Source: an uncultured Opitutaceae bacterium (GTDB taxonomy: Bacteria > Verrucomicrobiota > Verrucomicrobiia > Opitutales > Opitutaceae). Taken from it: DNA of 64,000 bases. Below, piece by piece: positions 46,466-55,653 of this stretch. Position 1 is the stretch's first letter, and each line of letters opens with the position of its first letter. A model generated the notes under the pieces. That model made no database searches. It was not told where the DNA came from and saw only the letters and a list, made by a program, of their open reading frames with translations. A program made the position numbers and the translations under genes. The stretch spans positions 80,529 through 144,528 of the forward strand of contig CAIWXW010000087.1 in the NCBI GenBank assembly GCA_903916755.1, in the 5' to 3' direction.

Positions 46466-47371
46466 CTAGGCGCGGCGCAGCTCGATGGCGCCGTCGAGCC
46501 GCTTGCTGAGGTCGATCGGATCGCCCACGGAGACGGTGCCCGGCGCCACCTGGTAGGCCCAGACTTCAAAGTAGCTCAGCGCCAGCGGGCCATAGATCGT
46601 GGCGAAGGCGCAATCGACCGCATCCGCGCCGCAGGCCACCTTGACGCGACCGATCCGCGGAACGTTGTAGCGGGGATCGTAGGCAAACCAGCGGCCGCCC
46701 AGATAGACCTCGAAGTAGCCGTGAAAATCCATCGGCGAACCGGGATCAACGTACCCGATGTCCGGCAGATGGCCCGTCACGTAACGCGTCGGCAGGTTGA
46801 GCGCGCGGCATAGCGCCACGCCGCAATGGGCGAAATCCCGGCACACCCCGAAGCCCTGCGCGATGATGTCGGAAGCGGAGGTGTCGGAGCGGCCCGAGCC
46901 GAAGCGGTATTCGATGTTGGAGTGGATCCAGTCGCAGACCGCCTTCACCTGCAGGTGACCACGGGGCACGTGCCCGAACTTTTCCCACGCGAAGTTCAGG
47001 AGCTTGTCGGAGTCACAATAGCGGCTGGGCAGCGTGTACCGGAGGAGATGGACCGGCAGTTCCCCCAAGGCCACCGGCTGGTCATTGCCATGGTGAAAAT
47101 TGTCCGCCACCGACGGCACCAGGACGAGGGCGTCGTGGCTGATCTCGTTGAATCCGGGCTGCAGCGTGAGCCGGTACAGGATATTGCCGTGCGCATCCTC
47201 AAACTCCTCGCAGGGCAGGCGCTCCCCGAGGCTGAGCTTTTCCTGCTGGACCACCTGGAAGGGATCCATCCGGGGCTTGAGGTTCATCATGACCGTCACT
47301 TCCGCCGCGGCTTGGTAGCGCAGGCGGCATCCGACGCGCACGACGAGGTCGAGTTGCGGGTTAACCGGCAT
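46466..47371 (-). CDS. Transglutaminase-like cysteine protease-fold protein
   Basis: 301 residues. The catalytic triad of the transglutaminase-like family is visible: Cys177 in GFGVCRDFAH, His217 in MDFHGYFEVYL and Asp232 in FAYDPRYN. The N-terminal 110 residues form the usual beta-rich domain found in bacterial transglutaminase-like proteins (COG1305). There is no signal peptide. Such proteins are thought to act as peptidases or amidases on proteins or peptides; the substrate is unknown. Confidence 0.87.
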   Translation of the reverse strand: MPVNPQLDLVVRVGCRLRYQAAAEVTVMMNLKPRMDPFQVVQQEKLSLGERLPCEEFEDAHGNILYRLTLQPGFNEISHDALVLVPSVADNFHHGNDQPVALGELPVHLLRYTLPSRYCDSDKLLNFAWEKFGHVPRGHLQVKAVCDWIHSNIEYRFGSGRSDTSASDIIAQGFGVCRDFAHCGVALCRALNLPTRYVTGHLPDIGYVDPGSPMDFHGYFEVYLGGRWFAYDPRYNVPRIGRVKVACGADAVDCAFATIYGPLALSYFEVWAYQVAPGTVSVGDPIDLSKRLDGAIELRRA

Positions 47372-48308
47372 CGGATTCAGATATGCCGTTTGGGAGGCAG
47401 GTCAATGAAGCTCGCCCCATAAAAATTTCACATCTTTAGGGGGCGGAAAGGAACTCCCGCCGATTTCCTGATTCCCAATTGCGGAGCTGATTCACGAAGA
47501 CCTCAGGTGGGCGGCGTGCTTTGATCCTTCCCTGGCCTTCGTCCAGATTGCCGCGATGAGGGGCTTCACGTCACTCAGGCGGCCTGTGCGCAGGGGAGGA
47601 CGTGGCCAGTCCGCTCACTGCCGACTCTTCGGGCTGCCCGGCGCCGACAAGCTTACGGGTGCTGCTATATCATCGGCACTGGCTGCAATCCGTTCCGGAA
47701 GCCGGCGACGCCAATCAGCTGCGACCGACCCTCGTACTGAGCTCGGTGATCGGCCGAACGTCGATGTGCTCTTGCCATCCACCGCGCCGCCAGCAGCCGC
47801 CAATGTGACTCCCTATTTCTCGCGGCAGTTTGGCTACTCGAACCTTTATCGGACTCGCTTAGTAGCTGCGCGACTCCGGTCATAGTCCCCATCCGCCCGT
47901 CGCAAACCCCGCTTTAACGCTACAGGAATATCGCCTCACGGGCAAAATCGGCGCCCACTGCTCCAGAGCTGAAGTCGGCCGACCGAGAAGCCGTGGCCGA
48001 CCCGACGCTCCCGTGGGACTTTTCCCTTGGGACTTCGTGGCGACAATGGGATGGATTATTTGCGAGTAATTGCCTGCAAGGGAGTTGCAGGCGATAATTT
48101 CATTTTTTGGCACCCAAAGCCTTCCCGCTATGGCTCACACACACCATTTGCTCACCTTTAGAATCCCAGCTGGGGCAGGCCTTTACCTAATTTAGGCCAA
48201 TGGGTTAGGGGTTTCTACCCAAGGAGGCAGACATTTGACTGCCGTGTTAAACTCCGGGCCGTTGTTCGTGGTGGTGTGCTTCTCCCCCCTGAAGCCTCCT
48301 TTTGGGTA
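47372..48308. other. Long intergenic region, no convincing gene
   Basis: 937 bases between divergent genes. Several short open frames on both strands (for example 47556-47885 plus and 47880-48113 minus) have no recognisable protein features. The region is less GC-rich than its surroundings near 48060-48200. It holds the hairpin at 48069-48107 and the sequence CCTAATTTAGG (48186-48196), an 11-base palindrome that could be a protein-binding site. Confidence 0.6.
48069..48107 (+). terminator. Hairpin followed by T run, possible intrinsic terminator
   Basis: ATTGCCTGCAA (48069-48079) pairs with TTGCAGGCGAT (48085-48095), with one G-T pair, around the loop GGGAG. It is followed by AATTTCATTTTTT. 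There is no annotated plus-strand gene upstream for 3 kb, so it may end a short noncoding transcript or be structural. Confidence 0.55.
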
Positions 48309-50348
48309 ATGGCTATTTCTCTTCGCCGCCTCTCCTTGTGCCTCGGCTGCCTCACGGCGGTCCTGACTCTGCGCGCGCAAACGCCGGCCCCGAGCACCCT
48401 CTATATCGCCAATCTCGGGCCTCTCCCGGGCGCCAACGCCTCGAGCGCTTCGGGCACCGCCACGATCCAGCTCAGCGCCGATGGGACCACGGCCAATGTG
48501 GACGTGGTCTTCAGCAATCTTTCGTCCGAAGAGATCACCGCCCATCTCAAAGTCGGAGGGGTGGGCAATACCGGCACCTTTGTCTTCGCTCTCGGCAGCG
48601 GCCAGGTCACCGACAAGTTATGGGCGTTCACGCCCGCCGGCTCCTTCTCCAGCGCCTCCCAGGTCGCGGCGCTGACCTCCGGCAACCTCTACGTCGAGAT
48701 CGACACAACCACCTACCCCAGCGGCGAACTCGGCGGCCAGTTCCTCAAGGGCAGCGGCTCGCAGACCTTCACGCCCCCCGCTGCGCCGCCGGCGGTCAAC
48801 CTGAACGTGGTCAGCCAAAGCGACGCCGCGCGCTTCCTGACCCAAGCGACCTTTGGTCCGACGCTCGCGGACATCGGCACCGTCCTCAACCAGGGCTATG
48901 TGCCCTGGATCTCCGCCCAGATGGCCATGACGCCGACCTCGCACCTCGCCGCCACCCGCGCCGACGCGGCCGCCTTTCCGAACACCGGCACCTTCCCGAT
49001 CGTGCAGAACAACCGCGAAGCGGCGTGGTGGAAAACCTCGGTCACCGCCCCCGACCAGCTCCGCCAGCGGGTCGCCTTTGCGCTGAGCGAGATTTTCGTC
49101 ACCTCCCAGGTCGCGTCCTCCCTGGCCAACCAGCCCGAGGCGATGGCGAACTACTACGACATGCTGGCCGGCGATGCCTTCGGCAACTTCCGGCAGCTGC
49201 TGCAGGACGTGACCCTTAGCCCAGTGATGGGCAACTACCTGAACATGCTGCGAAACCAGCCGGCCAACCCGGCCAAGGGCACCGCGGCGGACGAGAACTA
49301 CGCCCGCGAGGTGATGCAGCTGCTGTCGATCGGGCTCAACCAGCTCAATCCCGACGGATCGCTGCAGCTCGACGCGACCGGGCAGCCCATTCCGACCTAC
49401 ACGCCGGCGACGATCGTCCAGACGGCCAATGCGCTCACCGGCTGGGGCTACCACAATGCGGCCGCCAACCCCAGCTTCACTGGCAGCGCGGCGGATTGGT
49501 ACAATCCGATGCAGCTCTACCCGTCCTTCCACGACAACAGCCAGAAAACCATTGTGAATGGGGTCGTGCTGCCGGCCAGCGAAGGGGGCGCCGCCGACCT
49601 GAAGACCTTGCTGGACACCCTGTTCAATCACCAGAACACGGCACCCTTCATTTGCCGCGAGCTGATCCAGCGGCTGGTGACCAGCAATCCCAGCCGAGGC
49701 TACCTCTACCGGGTCTCGCAGGTCTTCGCTAACGACGGCACCGGCACCCGCGGGAATCTGGCCGCGGTCGTGCGGGCCATCCTCCTCGACGAGGAGGCCC
49801 GCTCCCCCGCCCTCCTGACCAATGCCAGCTTCGGCAAGCTGAAGGAGCCCCTGCTGCGGCAGACCGCCGTCTACCGCGCCTTCAACGCCGCGGCCCAAAA
49901 CGGCCGCTTCGGCATCTTCAACACCGACACGGCCCTGGGGCAGACCGCGCTGGGGTCGCCGACCATCTTCAATTTCTTCCTCCCCAGCTTCGTCGAGCCG
50001 GGCAGCCTGGCCTCCGCCGGCCTCTACGCGCCGGAGTTTCAGATCACGACGGCCGCCTCCGCGCTCACCGTCGCCAACAATCTCTACAGCTCGATCTATA
50101 CCTCGGCGACGCCGGCCGCCACGACGCTCGTCCTCGACCTGACCCCGCTCACCAGCGAGGCATCCAATTCCGCCGCGCTCGTGAACACGCTGAACCTGCT
50201 CTTCTGCGGCGGGAATCTGGCGCCAGCCACCCAGCAAACGATCATCTCGAGCCTGGCCGCGCTGCCCACGTCCACCGCCGCCTTGGATCGCGCCCGCTTT
50301 GCCCTCGATCTGGTCGTAACGTCACCAGGCAGCGCCGTTCAGGAATAA
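48309..50348 (+). CDS. CHRD-domain and DUF1800 secreted protein
   Basis: 679 residues from the ATG at 48309. MAISLRRLSLCLGCLTAVL then TLRAQ is a signal peptide. Residues about 30-145 form a CHRD domain (GTATIQLSADGTTANVDVVFSNL, YPSGELGGQFL). The remainder is DUF1800 (SQSDAARFLTQATFGPTLADI, REVMQLLSIGLNQLNPDG, ALTGWGYHN, FICRELIQRLVTSNPS). DUF1800 proteins are large exported proteins of unknown function, often adjacent to a DUF1501 gene; no DUF1501 gene is seen here. Fusion of CHRD to DUF1800 suggests surface attachment. No Shine-Dalgarno sequence precedes the start. Confidence 0.86.
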   Translation: MAISLRRLSLCLGCLTAVLTLRAQTPAPSTLYIANLGPLPGANASSASGTATIQLSADGTTANVDVVFSNLSSEEITAHLKVGGVGNTGTFVFALGSGQVTDKLWAFTPAGSFSSASQVAALTSGNLYVEIDTTTYPSGELGGQFLKGSGSQTFTPPAAPPAVNLNVVSQSDAARFLTQATFGPTLADIGTVLNQGYVPWISAQMAMTPTSHLAATRADAAAFPNTGTFPIVQNNREAAWWKTSVTAPDQLRQRVAFALSEIFVTSQVASSLANQPEAMANYYDMLAGDAFGNFRQLLQDVTLSPVMGNYLNMLRNQPANPAKGTAADENYAREVMQLLSIGLNQLNPDGSLQLDATGQPIPTYTPATIVQTANALTGWGYHNAAANPSFTGSAADWYNPMQLYPSFHDNSQKTIVNGVVLPASEGGAADLKTLLDTLFNHQNTAPFICRELIQRLVTSNPSRGYLYRVSQVFANDGTGTRGNLAAVVRAILLDEEARSPALLTNASFGKLKEPLLRQTAVYRAFNAAAQNGRFGIFNTDTALGQTALGSPTIFNFFLPSFVEPGSLASAGLYAPEFQITTAASALTVANNLYSSIYTSATPAATTLVLDLTPLTSEASNSAALVNTLNLLFCGGNLAPATQQTIISSLAALPTSTAALDRARFALDLVVTSPGSAVQE

Positions 50349-50352
50349 ATCC

Positions 50353-50379
50353 GCCTCGCCTCCCTCGTAGGGATGAGGC
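50353..50379 (+). other. Hairpin after the DUF1800 gene
   Basis: GCCTC at 50353-50357 pairs with GAGGC at 50375-50379, and CCCT with AGGG inside, around CGT. It lies 5 bases after the stop codon but has no T run, so a terminator is only possible. Confidence 0.35.
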
Positions 50380-50450
50380 CTCCAAAAACGGGCTGCAGTT
50401 TCCTCTTGCCGAAGGACCATCCGGGGCCGTACTTACAACCTTTCCCTAGG

Positions 50451-50526
<76 letters not shown>

Positions 50527-50624
50527 TTTTTGGGTCTAGTTCAAAGATTGGGGACATGGTCGTTGGAGTGATGGGTCGATGGTGGGGTTGACCGGTCAGC
50601 TCGAACCCGCGCCGATGGATCGGG

Positions 50625-50771
50625 CTAGAAGGAGACGTAAATAAATGGCTGGACCGGCAAGGTCAGGCGAAAGAGGACGTAATGCAGGAAGACGCCAACC
50701 GCCAGGCCCACCGCCAGCGAAAGCACGTGGCGGGCGATCGAAACCCGCAAAGAAGGGGGATCGGTTTTCAT
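50625..50771 (-). CDS. 48-residue single-helix membrane protein
   Basis: MKTDPPSLRVSIARHVL followed by one strongly hydrophobic segment (LAVGLAVGVFLHYVLF) and a short tail ending VSF. The ATG at 50771 overlaps the stop of the SGNH-like gene (ATGA), so it is translationally coupled to the MBOAT/SGNH pair. The start at 50933 is inside that upstream gene. The small size and coupling suggest an accessory subunit; function is unknown. Confidence 0.65.
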   Translation of the reverse strand: MKTDPPSLRVSIARHVLSLAVGLAVGVFLHYVLFRLTLPVQPFIYVSF

Positions 50772-52027
50772 GGGCGCGTATAGTGAAGCGCTCCGGCCAT
50801 CGCCCGAACCTTGTCCGCGACCTGACGCGCCAGCTTGGCTCCCCCCAGCCGGGTCAAATGGGTGCGGTCCCCGTAATCGTCGTCGTTGAAGTCGCTGCCG
50901 TAGTCCATCGCGTCGTAACCCTCGGCTTTCCACACCTCGACGCCATGGCGGTAGGTCAGGTCATCCCGTTCCCGCTCGTCCGCGCTAAGCCGACGGATGT
51001 AGTAGGGGCTGCTCCGGCTCAGGAGCACGAGCGTCCTCGGCTTCAATTCATCCGGCATGGCCGTCCTGATGCCGGCGACGAACTGGTCCCAAAAGGGCCG
51101 GTAGAGTGGCCACCGGCCGCTGGCGTCCTTGCGCATTTGGGGATTTCCGGCTGCGCTGAAGCTCATATAGGCAAACTGGCTGCAGCCCCGCACATTCGCC
51201 AGCTCGATGGCGAGGTTGGAGGGGTTGTACCGCTTGTCCAAGGGGAACGTGGTCGAATCCGGTTCCGGGTCGGCGTACCGCTTCCGGGCCCGGAGGAATT
51301 GGAGGCCATCGCGCATGTAAAATCCCCAGACGAGATTGAGATCCTTGTAGGTGACGCGGTTCCACAAATCCTGGAAATAGCAAAACTGATCGAGCCACTC
51401 CCGCGTGCGCAGTTCCTGCAGGCTGGGTTCGCCCGGCGGATTCCGGACCGGTAGGTTCTCGTTGCTGGCCTCGATCGCGGCGGCGCGCGCCGGATCTGCG
51501 ATGAGCAGGCCCTTGTAATACGCCTCCCAAAACATGAAACGGTAAACGCCGGTGCCGTCGGGCGCGGGTGGCTGGCCGGGCGCCGCATTCGCGATGTAGA
51601 CCTGCCGGGGATATTCCCGGCGCAGGGCCTCCGCGACCACGGCGCCGCCGTCGGTGATCCCCGACCCATCGAATGCGAAGTTGAACACGCCATAGCCCAC
51701 CCCCAGTTCGGTCTGCAGACGCTGGGTCCAAACCTGGCCCGCCGGCTGGCCCGCGCCCCGCAAGATCGAGTTGCCGCCGACGATCACCAAAATCTGCCCC
51801 GGCTGCATCCGCGCCCGCACCGTCGCCATCATTTCGCCGACGGTGGGATAATAATTGGTTTCCGGCGACGTCCACTCGGTGAACCGGACGAAGTGCGTCA
51901 GGTGACTCTGCCCGGCCGTTATGCGCCCCAGCCAGCACAACCCCCCGAATCCGACGGCGACGCCCAGCAGCATCGTGCGGGTCGCAATGGCGGAAGAAAG
52001 CCGACGGAGGACGGGGATGACGCTCAT
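50768..52027 (-). CDS. SGNH-hydrolase-like membrane-anchored protein, MBOAT partner
   Basis: 419 residues. One N-terminal helix (TRTMLLGVAVGFGGLCWLG) anchors a periplasmic domain. VIVGGNSILRGAGQ near residue 84 and the late GDRTHLTRLGGAKL near 388 recall the block I-like Ser and the DxxH catalytic residues of SGNH (GDSL-type) acyl hydrolases or acyltransferases; the block II Gly and block III Asn were not clearly located. In MBOAT systems such as those of alginate and DltB, a partner of this type accepts the acyl group and O-acylates a polysaccharide. The start overlaps the MBOAT stop (ATGA), supporting partnership. Substrate is unknown. Confidence 0.75.
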   Translation of the reverse strand: MSVIPVLRRLSSAIATRTMLLGVAVGFGGLCWLGRITAGQSHLTHFVRFTEWTSPETNYYPTVGEMMATVRARMQPGQILVIVGGNSILRGAGQPAGQVWTQRLQTELGVGYGVFNFAFDGSGITDGGAVVAEALRREYPRQVYIANAAPGQPPAPDGTGVYRFMFWEAYYKGLLIADPARAAAIEASNENLPVRNPPGEPSLQELRTREWLDQFCYFQDLWNRVTYKDLNLVWGFYMRDGLQFLRARKRYADPEPDSTTFPLDKRYNPSNLAIELANVRGCSQFAYMSFSAAGNPQMRKDASGRWPLYRPFWDQFVAGIRTAMPDELKPRTLVLLSRSSPYYIRRLSADERERDDLTYRHGVEVWKAEGYDAMDYGSDFNDDDYGDRTHLTRLGGAKLARQVADKVRAMAGALHYTRP

Positions 52028-53301
52028 GATCCGGAATTAAAGAGCATGGCGCCCATGCGCCAGGCATCCGCCGCGGGGTAGAAAAAGATCAGCCAGCCAA
52101 ACCAGGCAAAAAGCTGGGTGGACAGCCAGCACGCGAACGGCTGCCGGCCCAAAAGGCGTGCGAGCGGGGGGCCGACTCCCGGACAGGCCGCGTAGTTTGC
52201 GCAGAAAGCCAGCCCGACGCCGTGGTAGAGGCCCCAGAGGACGAAATGCCAGGCCGGCCCGTGCCAGAGTCCGATCAGCGCGAAGGCCATCAGTCCATTG
52301 GCGGCCCGCCGCCAGACACCGTGCCGGTTTCCCCCCAGCGGGATGTAGACATAGTCCCGGACCCACGAACTGAGCGAGATGTGCCACCGCTGCCAGAATT
52401 GCTGCAGGTCGGTGGCCGCATAGGGCCAGTTGAAATTCTCCGGCAGCCGAACCCCGAGCATACGGGCCAACCCGATCGCAATGTCGCTGTAGCCGCTAAA
52501 ATCGAACAGGATGCGGACGGCGATCAGCGTGAAGATCAGCCAGCGCCCCCCCAGCGGGAGTGCCGCGAACCGGGGCAGCGGCGCATAGAAGTCGATTGCC
52601 AGGATGAGATTGTCGGCCACCACCACCTTTTTGAGCAATCCCATCGCCACGCGCTGCAGCCCGGCCGAGACATCATCGATGCCCACGGCCCGGGCTCCCT
52701 CGGCCAGGGACGGCAGAAACTGTTCGTAGCGTTTGATCGGGCCGGCGACCAGCGACGGAAAGAAGATCGAGAACAGGACAAATTGCAGCGGATTGCGGAT
52801 GGGCTGCCCCCCTTGGCGCACATCGGCGAGATAGTGGATGAACTCGAAGGCAAAGAAACTGATCGCCAGCGGCGGGGCGGCCGGCACCCATCCGCCCACC
52901 GAGCGCTCCGCCGCCGCGCCCCAGCCCGGGTTAAGGAGGTACAGCAACTCACCCGTGAGAAAATGCGTGTACTTGTAGAAACAGAGCGCCACGACGCTGA
53001 GCGTGATACCTGCGGCACACGCGATCCGATTGCGCGTCAGGCCGACGGCATACGTGAAGCCGCCCAACCCCATAATCGGCAGCAAGCCCGCCGGCCCGGC
53101 GAAATGATAGTGGTAGGCCACGCAGGCCAGGGCCAAAAAGGGCAGCCGCAGCGCGGGTCGTCGCAGCAGCCAAAAGATCGGCAGCACGACCACGACGAAG
53201 ACCACGAACCAATAAGTGGTAAAGATCGTCCCAAAACCAGCCAGCGTGGCGGGTTCGAACCAGGCGCCGGCGTTTTGAAACCACGAAAAGGAAGCGAGCA
53301 T
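52024..53301 (-). CDS. MBOAT-family membrane-bound O-acyltransferase
   Basis: 425 residues, about ten helices. Family motifs: LCFYKYTHF, FAFEFIHYLADVRQG, FPSLVAGPIKRYEQF, LQQFWQRWHISLSSWVRDYVY and the invariant His in GLWHGPAWHF near residue 345. MBOAT proteins of the AlgI/DltB type move acyl groups across the inner membrane for O-acetylation of polysaccharides or teichoic acids. Length fits a short AlgI-like form. It leads a three-gene coupled operon with the SGNH-like protein and the small membrane protein. Confidence 0.92.
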   Translation of the reverse strand: MLASFSWFQNAGAWFEPATLAGFGTIFTTYWFVVFVVVVLPIFWLLRRPALRLPFLALACVAYHYHFAGPAGLLPIMGLGGFTYAVGLTRNRIACAAGITLSVVALCFYKYTHFLTGELLYLLNPGWGAAAERSVGGWVPAAPPLAISFFAFEFIHYLADVRQGGQPIRNPLQFVLFSIFFPSLVAGPIKRYEQFLPSLAEGARAVGIDDVSAGLQRVAMGLLKKVVVADNLILAIDFYAPLPRFAALPLGGRWLIFTLIAVRILFDFSGYSDIAIGLARMLGVRLPENFNWPYAATDLQQFWQRWHISLSSWVRDYVYIPLGGNRHGVWRRAANGLMAFALIGLWHGPAWHFVLWGLYHGVGLAFCANYAACPGVGPPLARLLGRQPFACWLSTQLFAWFGWLIFFYPAADAWRMGAMLFNSGS

Positions 53302-53536
53302 GCCAATCAGGTGCGGGAAGTGGAACGCTGGTTAGGAATATCCGTCCTGCCCATCCCTTTCTTGGGTGATAACCTGGTAAACATGGACTATCACGTTTGA
53401 CTGGAAGCACGATACCTGCGAACGTCCCGCACCGCCTGAAAGTCAGCCATCGGGCCCCAATCGCCCAGATTGAATCAGCCCCGGTGCCGGCCGTAGCGAT
53501 GTTTATCCGACCGGTGCCCGTCCGCCGTCATTTCCT

Positions 53537-54019
53537 GTGCCGAACCACCCACTCCCACCCAAGGGCACCCCGCCGACCCTCCGCTTCATTGCCATCATCA
53601 AGCTGGTGAAAGGGCTCCTCGTGGTCGCGATCGGCCTGGGCGCCTTCCGGTTGATCAACCATGATTTGGCGGAATCCGCCCGCAGTCTGACCGCGCACCT
53701 GCGGATTGACCCGGAAAACCACTATGCCCGCCGCTTCATCGAGAAAGTGGCCAAGATCAATCCGACCGAGCTGCGCCACTACGGCATTGTCTCATTCGTC
53801 TTTGCGGCCGAACTTTTCACGGAAGGGATCGGTCTGTGGCTGAACCAGATGTGGGCCAAATATATGGTCCTGGTGGGCACCGGCTTTTTTATCCCCCTGG
53901 AGGCCTATGTCTGCATCCGCACCTTCACGTGGGAGCACCTCACGCTCTTTATCGTTAACGTCGCGGTGGTGGCCTACGTGGCCTGGTGCGTCCGCCGGGA
54001 CCACCGCCCGGCAGCCTAG
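53537..54019 (+). CDS. DUF2127-family small membrane protein
   Basis: 160 residues from GTG 53537. Helices lie near residues 18-40, 83-100, 108-125 and 135-152, with the motif GIGLWLNQMWAKYMVLVGTGFFIPLEAYVCIR typical of DUF2127. Function is unknown. It converges with the MFS gene and the stop codons share CTAG (54016-54019). The start has a pyrimidine-rich leader. Confidence 0.82.
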   Translation: MPNHPLPPKGTPPTLRFIAIIKLVKGLLVVAIGLGAFRLINHDLAESARSLTAHLRIDPENHYARRFIEKVAKINPTELRHYGIVSFVFAAELFTEGIGLWLNQMWAKYMVLVGTGFFIPLEAYVCIRTFTWEHLTLFIVNVAVVAYVAWCVRRDHRPAA

Positions 54020-55236
54020 CGGACGAGCGCCGCCGCCTTGCGGCGCGCGCCCTCCATGTTGGGCAAAAAGCCCGTGAGCAGCCCGATCAGCGGCAGGTAC
54101 GCGCAGACCTGGAAGACATGGAAAATGCTGGTGTGGTCCGCCAGCCAGCCGAGGGCGGCCGAACCCACCCCGGCCACGCCGAAGGCGAAGCCAAAGAACA
54201 GGCCGGACACCAGGCCGGTCCGCCCGGGAATCAAGTCCTGGGCAAAGACCAGGATCGCGGAGAAGGCCGAGGCCAGCACCAGGCCGATCACGACCGTCAG
54301 GGCCAGCGTCCAGCCCAGCCCCACGTGCGGCAGAATCAGGGTGAAGGGCGCCACCCCGAGGATCGAAATCCAGATGACGTATTTGCGGCCGAACCTGTCG
54401 CCGACGGGTCCCCCGAGGATGGTGCCCGCCGCGACCGAGAACTGGAAGAGGAACAGCGCCAGCTGCGCCGTCCGCACCGAGACGTGGAACTTGGCGATGA
54501 GGTAGAAGGTGTAGTAGCTGGTCAGGCTCACCAGGTAGAAGTACTTCGAGAAGATGAGGGCCAGGAGGATGGCCACCGACATGACCACCCGGGCGCGCAT
54601 CAGGGGCGTGCCGGGGGGCCGCTCCAGGGTGGAGCGCAGCCGGGAATAATGGCGGCGGTACCAGGCCCCCACCCGCGTGAGCACAACGATCGCCAGCAGC
54701 GCCAGCAGCGTGAACCAGAGGATCTGGGTGTGCCCGGTCTTGGCCATGATCAGCGCCGCCAGGAGCGGCCCGAGCGAGCTCCCGAAATTGCCGCCCACTT
54801 GGAAAAGGGACTGCGCGAAGCCGTGCCGGCCACCCGAAGCCATCCGGGCCACCCGGGAAGCCTCGGGATGGAAGACCGCCGAGCCCATGCCCACCAGGCA
54901 GGCCGCGGCCAGGACCCAGGCGTAGGTGCTCGCGAAGGCGAGCAGGACCAGCCCCACCAGGCTGAAGCCCATGCCGATCGCCAGGGAATTGGGCATGGGC
55001 CGCTGGTCGGTGTAGTAGCCGACCGCCGGCTGCAGGATCGAGCCGGTGAGCTGGAAGCAGAAGGTGATCAGGCCGATCTGGGTGAATGACAGCGCGAATT
55101 CGGCCTTCAGAAGCGGGTAGATGGCCGGCAGCAGCGCCTGGATCGTGTCGTTGAGCAGGTGCGAGAAGCTCAATGCGAGGAGAATCCTCATCACGGTGTT
55201 ACCCGCCTCGGCCGAACGCTCGGTGCTGCGATCCAT
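54016..55236 (-). CDS. MFS transporter, fosmidomycin-resistance (Fsr) type
   Basis: 406 residues from the ATG at 55236; the frame extends to 55491 but would overlap the next gene. About 12 helices are seen. LSFSHLLNDTIQALLPAIYPLLK near residue 22 is the characteristic Fsr/N-terminal motif, with GDRFGRKYVIW between helices 8 and 9 and FHPEASRVARMASGGRHGFAQS in the central region. Family members export drugs or metabolites by proton antiport. The substrate here is unknown. Confidence 0.88.
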   Translation of the reverse strand: MDRSTERSAEAGNTVMRILLALSFSHLLNDTIQALLPAIYPLLKAEFALSFTQIGLITFCFQLTGSILQPAVGYYTDQRPMPNSLAIGMGFSLVGLVLLAFASTYAWVLAAACLVGMGSAVFHPEASRVARMASGGRHGFAQSLFQVGGNFGSSLGPLLAALIMAKTGHTQILWFTLLALLAIVVLTRVGAWYRRHYSRLRSTLERPPGTPLMRARVVMSVAILLALIFSKYFYLVSLTSYYTFYLIAKFHVSVRTAQLALFLFQFSVAAGTILGGPVGDRFGRKYVIWISILGVAPFTLILPHVGLGWTLALTVVIGLVLASAFSAILVFAQDLIPGRTGLVSGLFFGFAFGVAGVGSAALGWLADHTSIFHVFQVCAYLPLIGLLTGFLPNMEGARRKAAALVR

Positions 55237-55301
55237 AGTTTGGAAAAGCGTAGGAAAAAGACTCGGCGCGACGACTTTTTTCCGCCCGACTGGCCACCGC
55301 A

Positions 55302-55630
55302 TGGAAGTTAAGGCCCTCACCGACCGCGCGATGGAAATCCGGAGCCGCTTCGCCGCCTTCGAGCAGGCCCGCTCGGGCCGGGTCTGGACCCGCGAAGAGC
55401 TGATGCAGGGCTTCGTCGTGGATGTCGGCGATCTGATGAAGCTCGTGATGGCGAAGGCGGGCTCGCGCGACGTGGAGGACGTCGATCGCAAGCTCTCCCA
55501 TGAGCTGTCGGACTGCCTCTGGTGCGTCCTGGTCCTCTATCGGATGTATGGGCTGGATCCGGAAACCGAATTCCTGAAGACCATGGACGAGCTCGAGGGC
55601 TGGATCGCGGCGCGCACGCCCCCCGCCTGA
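55302..55630 (+). CDS. MazG-like nucleotide pyrophosphohydrolase-domain protein
   Basis: 108 residues. A four-helix pattern with MQGFVVDVGDLMKLVMAKAG and HELSDCLWCVLVLYRMYGLDPE fits the all-alpha NTP-PPase (MazG-like) fold; the Glu/Asp residues of the E-x-x-E...E-x-x-D metal site are partly visible as ELSD. It is shorter than full MazG. It diverges from the MFS gene. The specific nucleotide is unknown. Confidence 0.72.
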
Positions 55631-55653
55631 GCGATACCGCGGGGATCGCCGCG

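Noticed and set aside
47556..48113. Short frames on both strands in the 0.9 kb gap (about 60-110 codons)
   Set aside because: No domain, no signal peptide, no conserved composition; considered noncoding unless homologues are found.
53986..55089. 367-codon plus-strand frame opposite the MFS transporter
   Set aside because: Antisense to a clear Fsr-type transporter, and rich in Gly/Arg/Gln.
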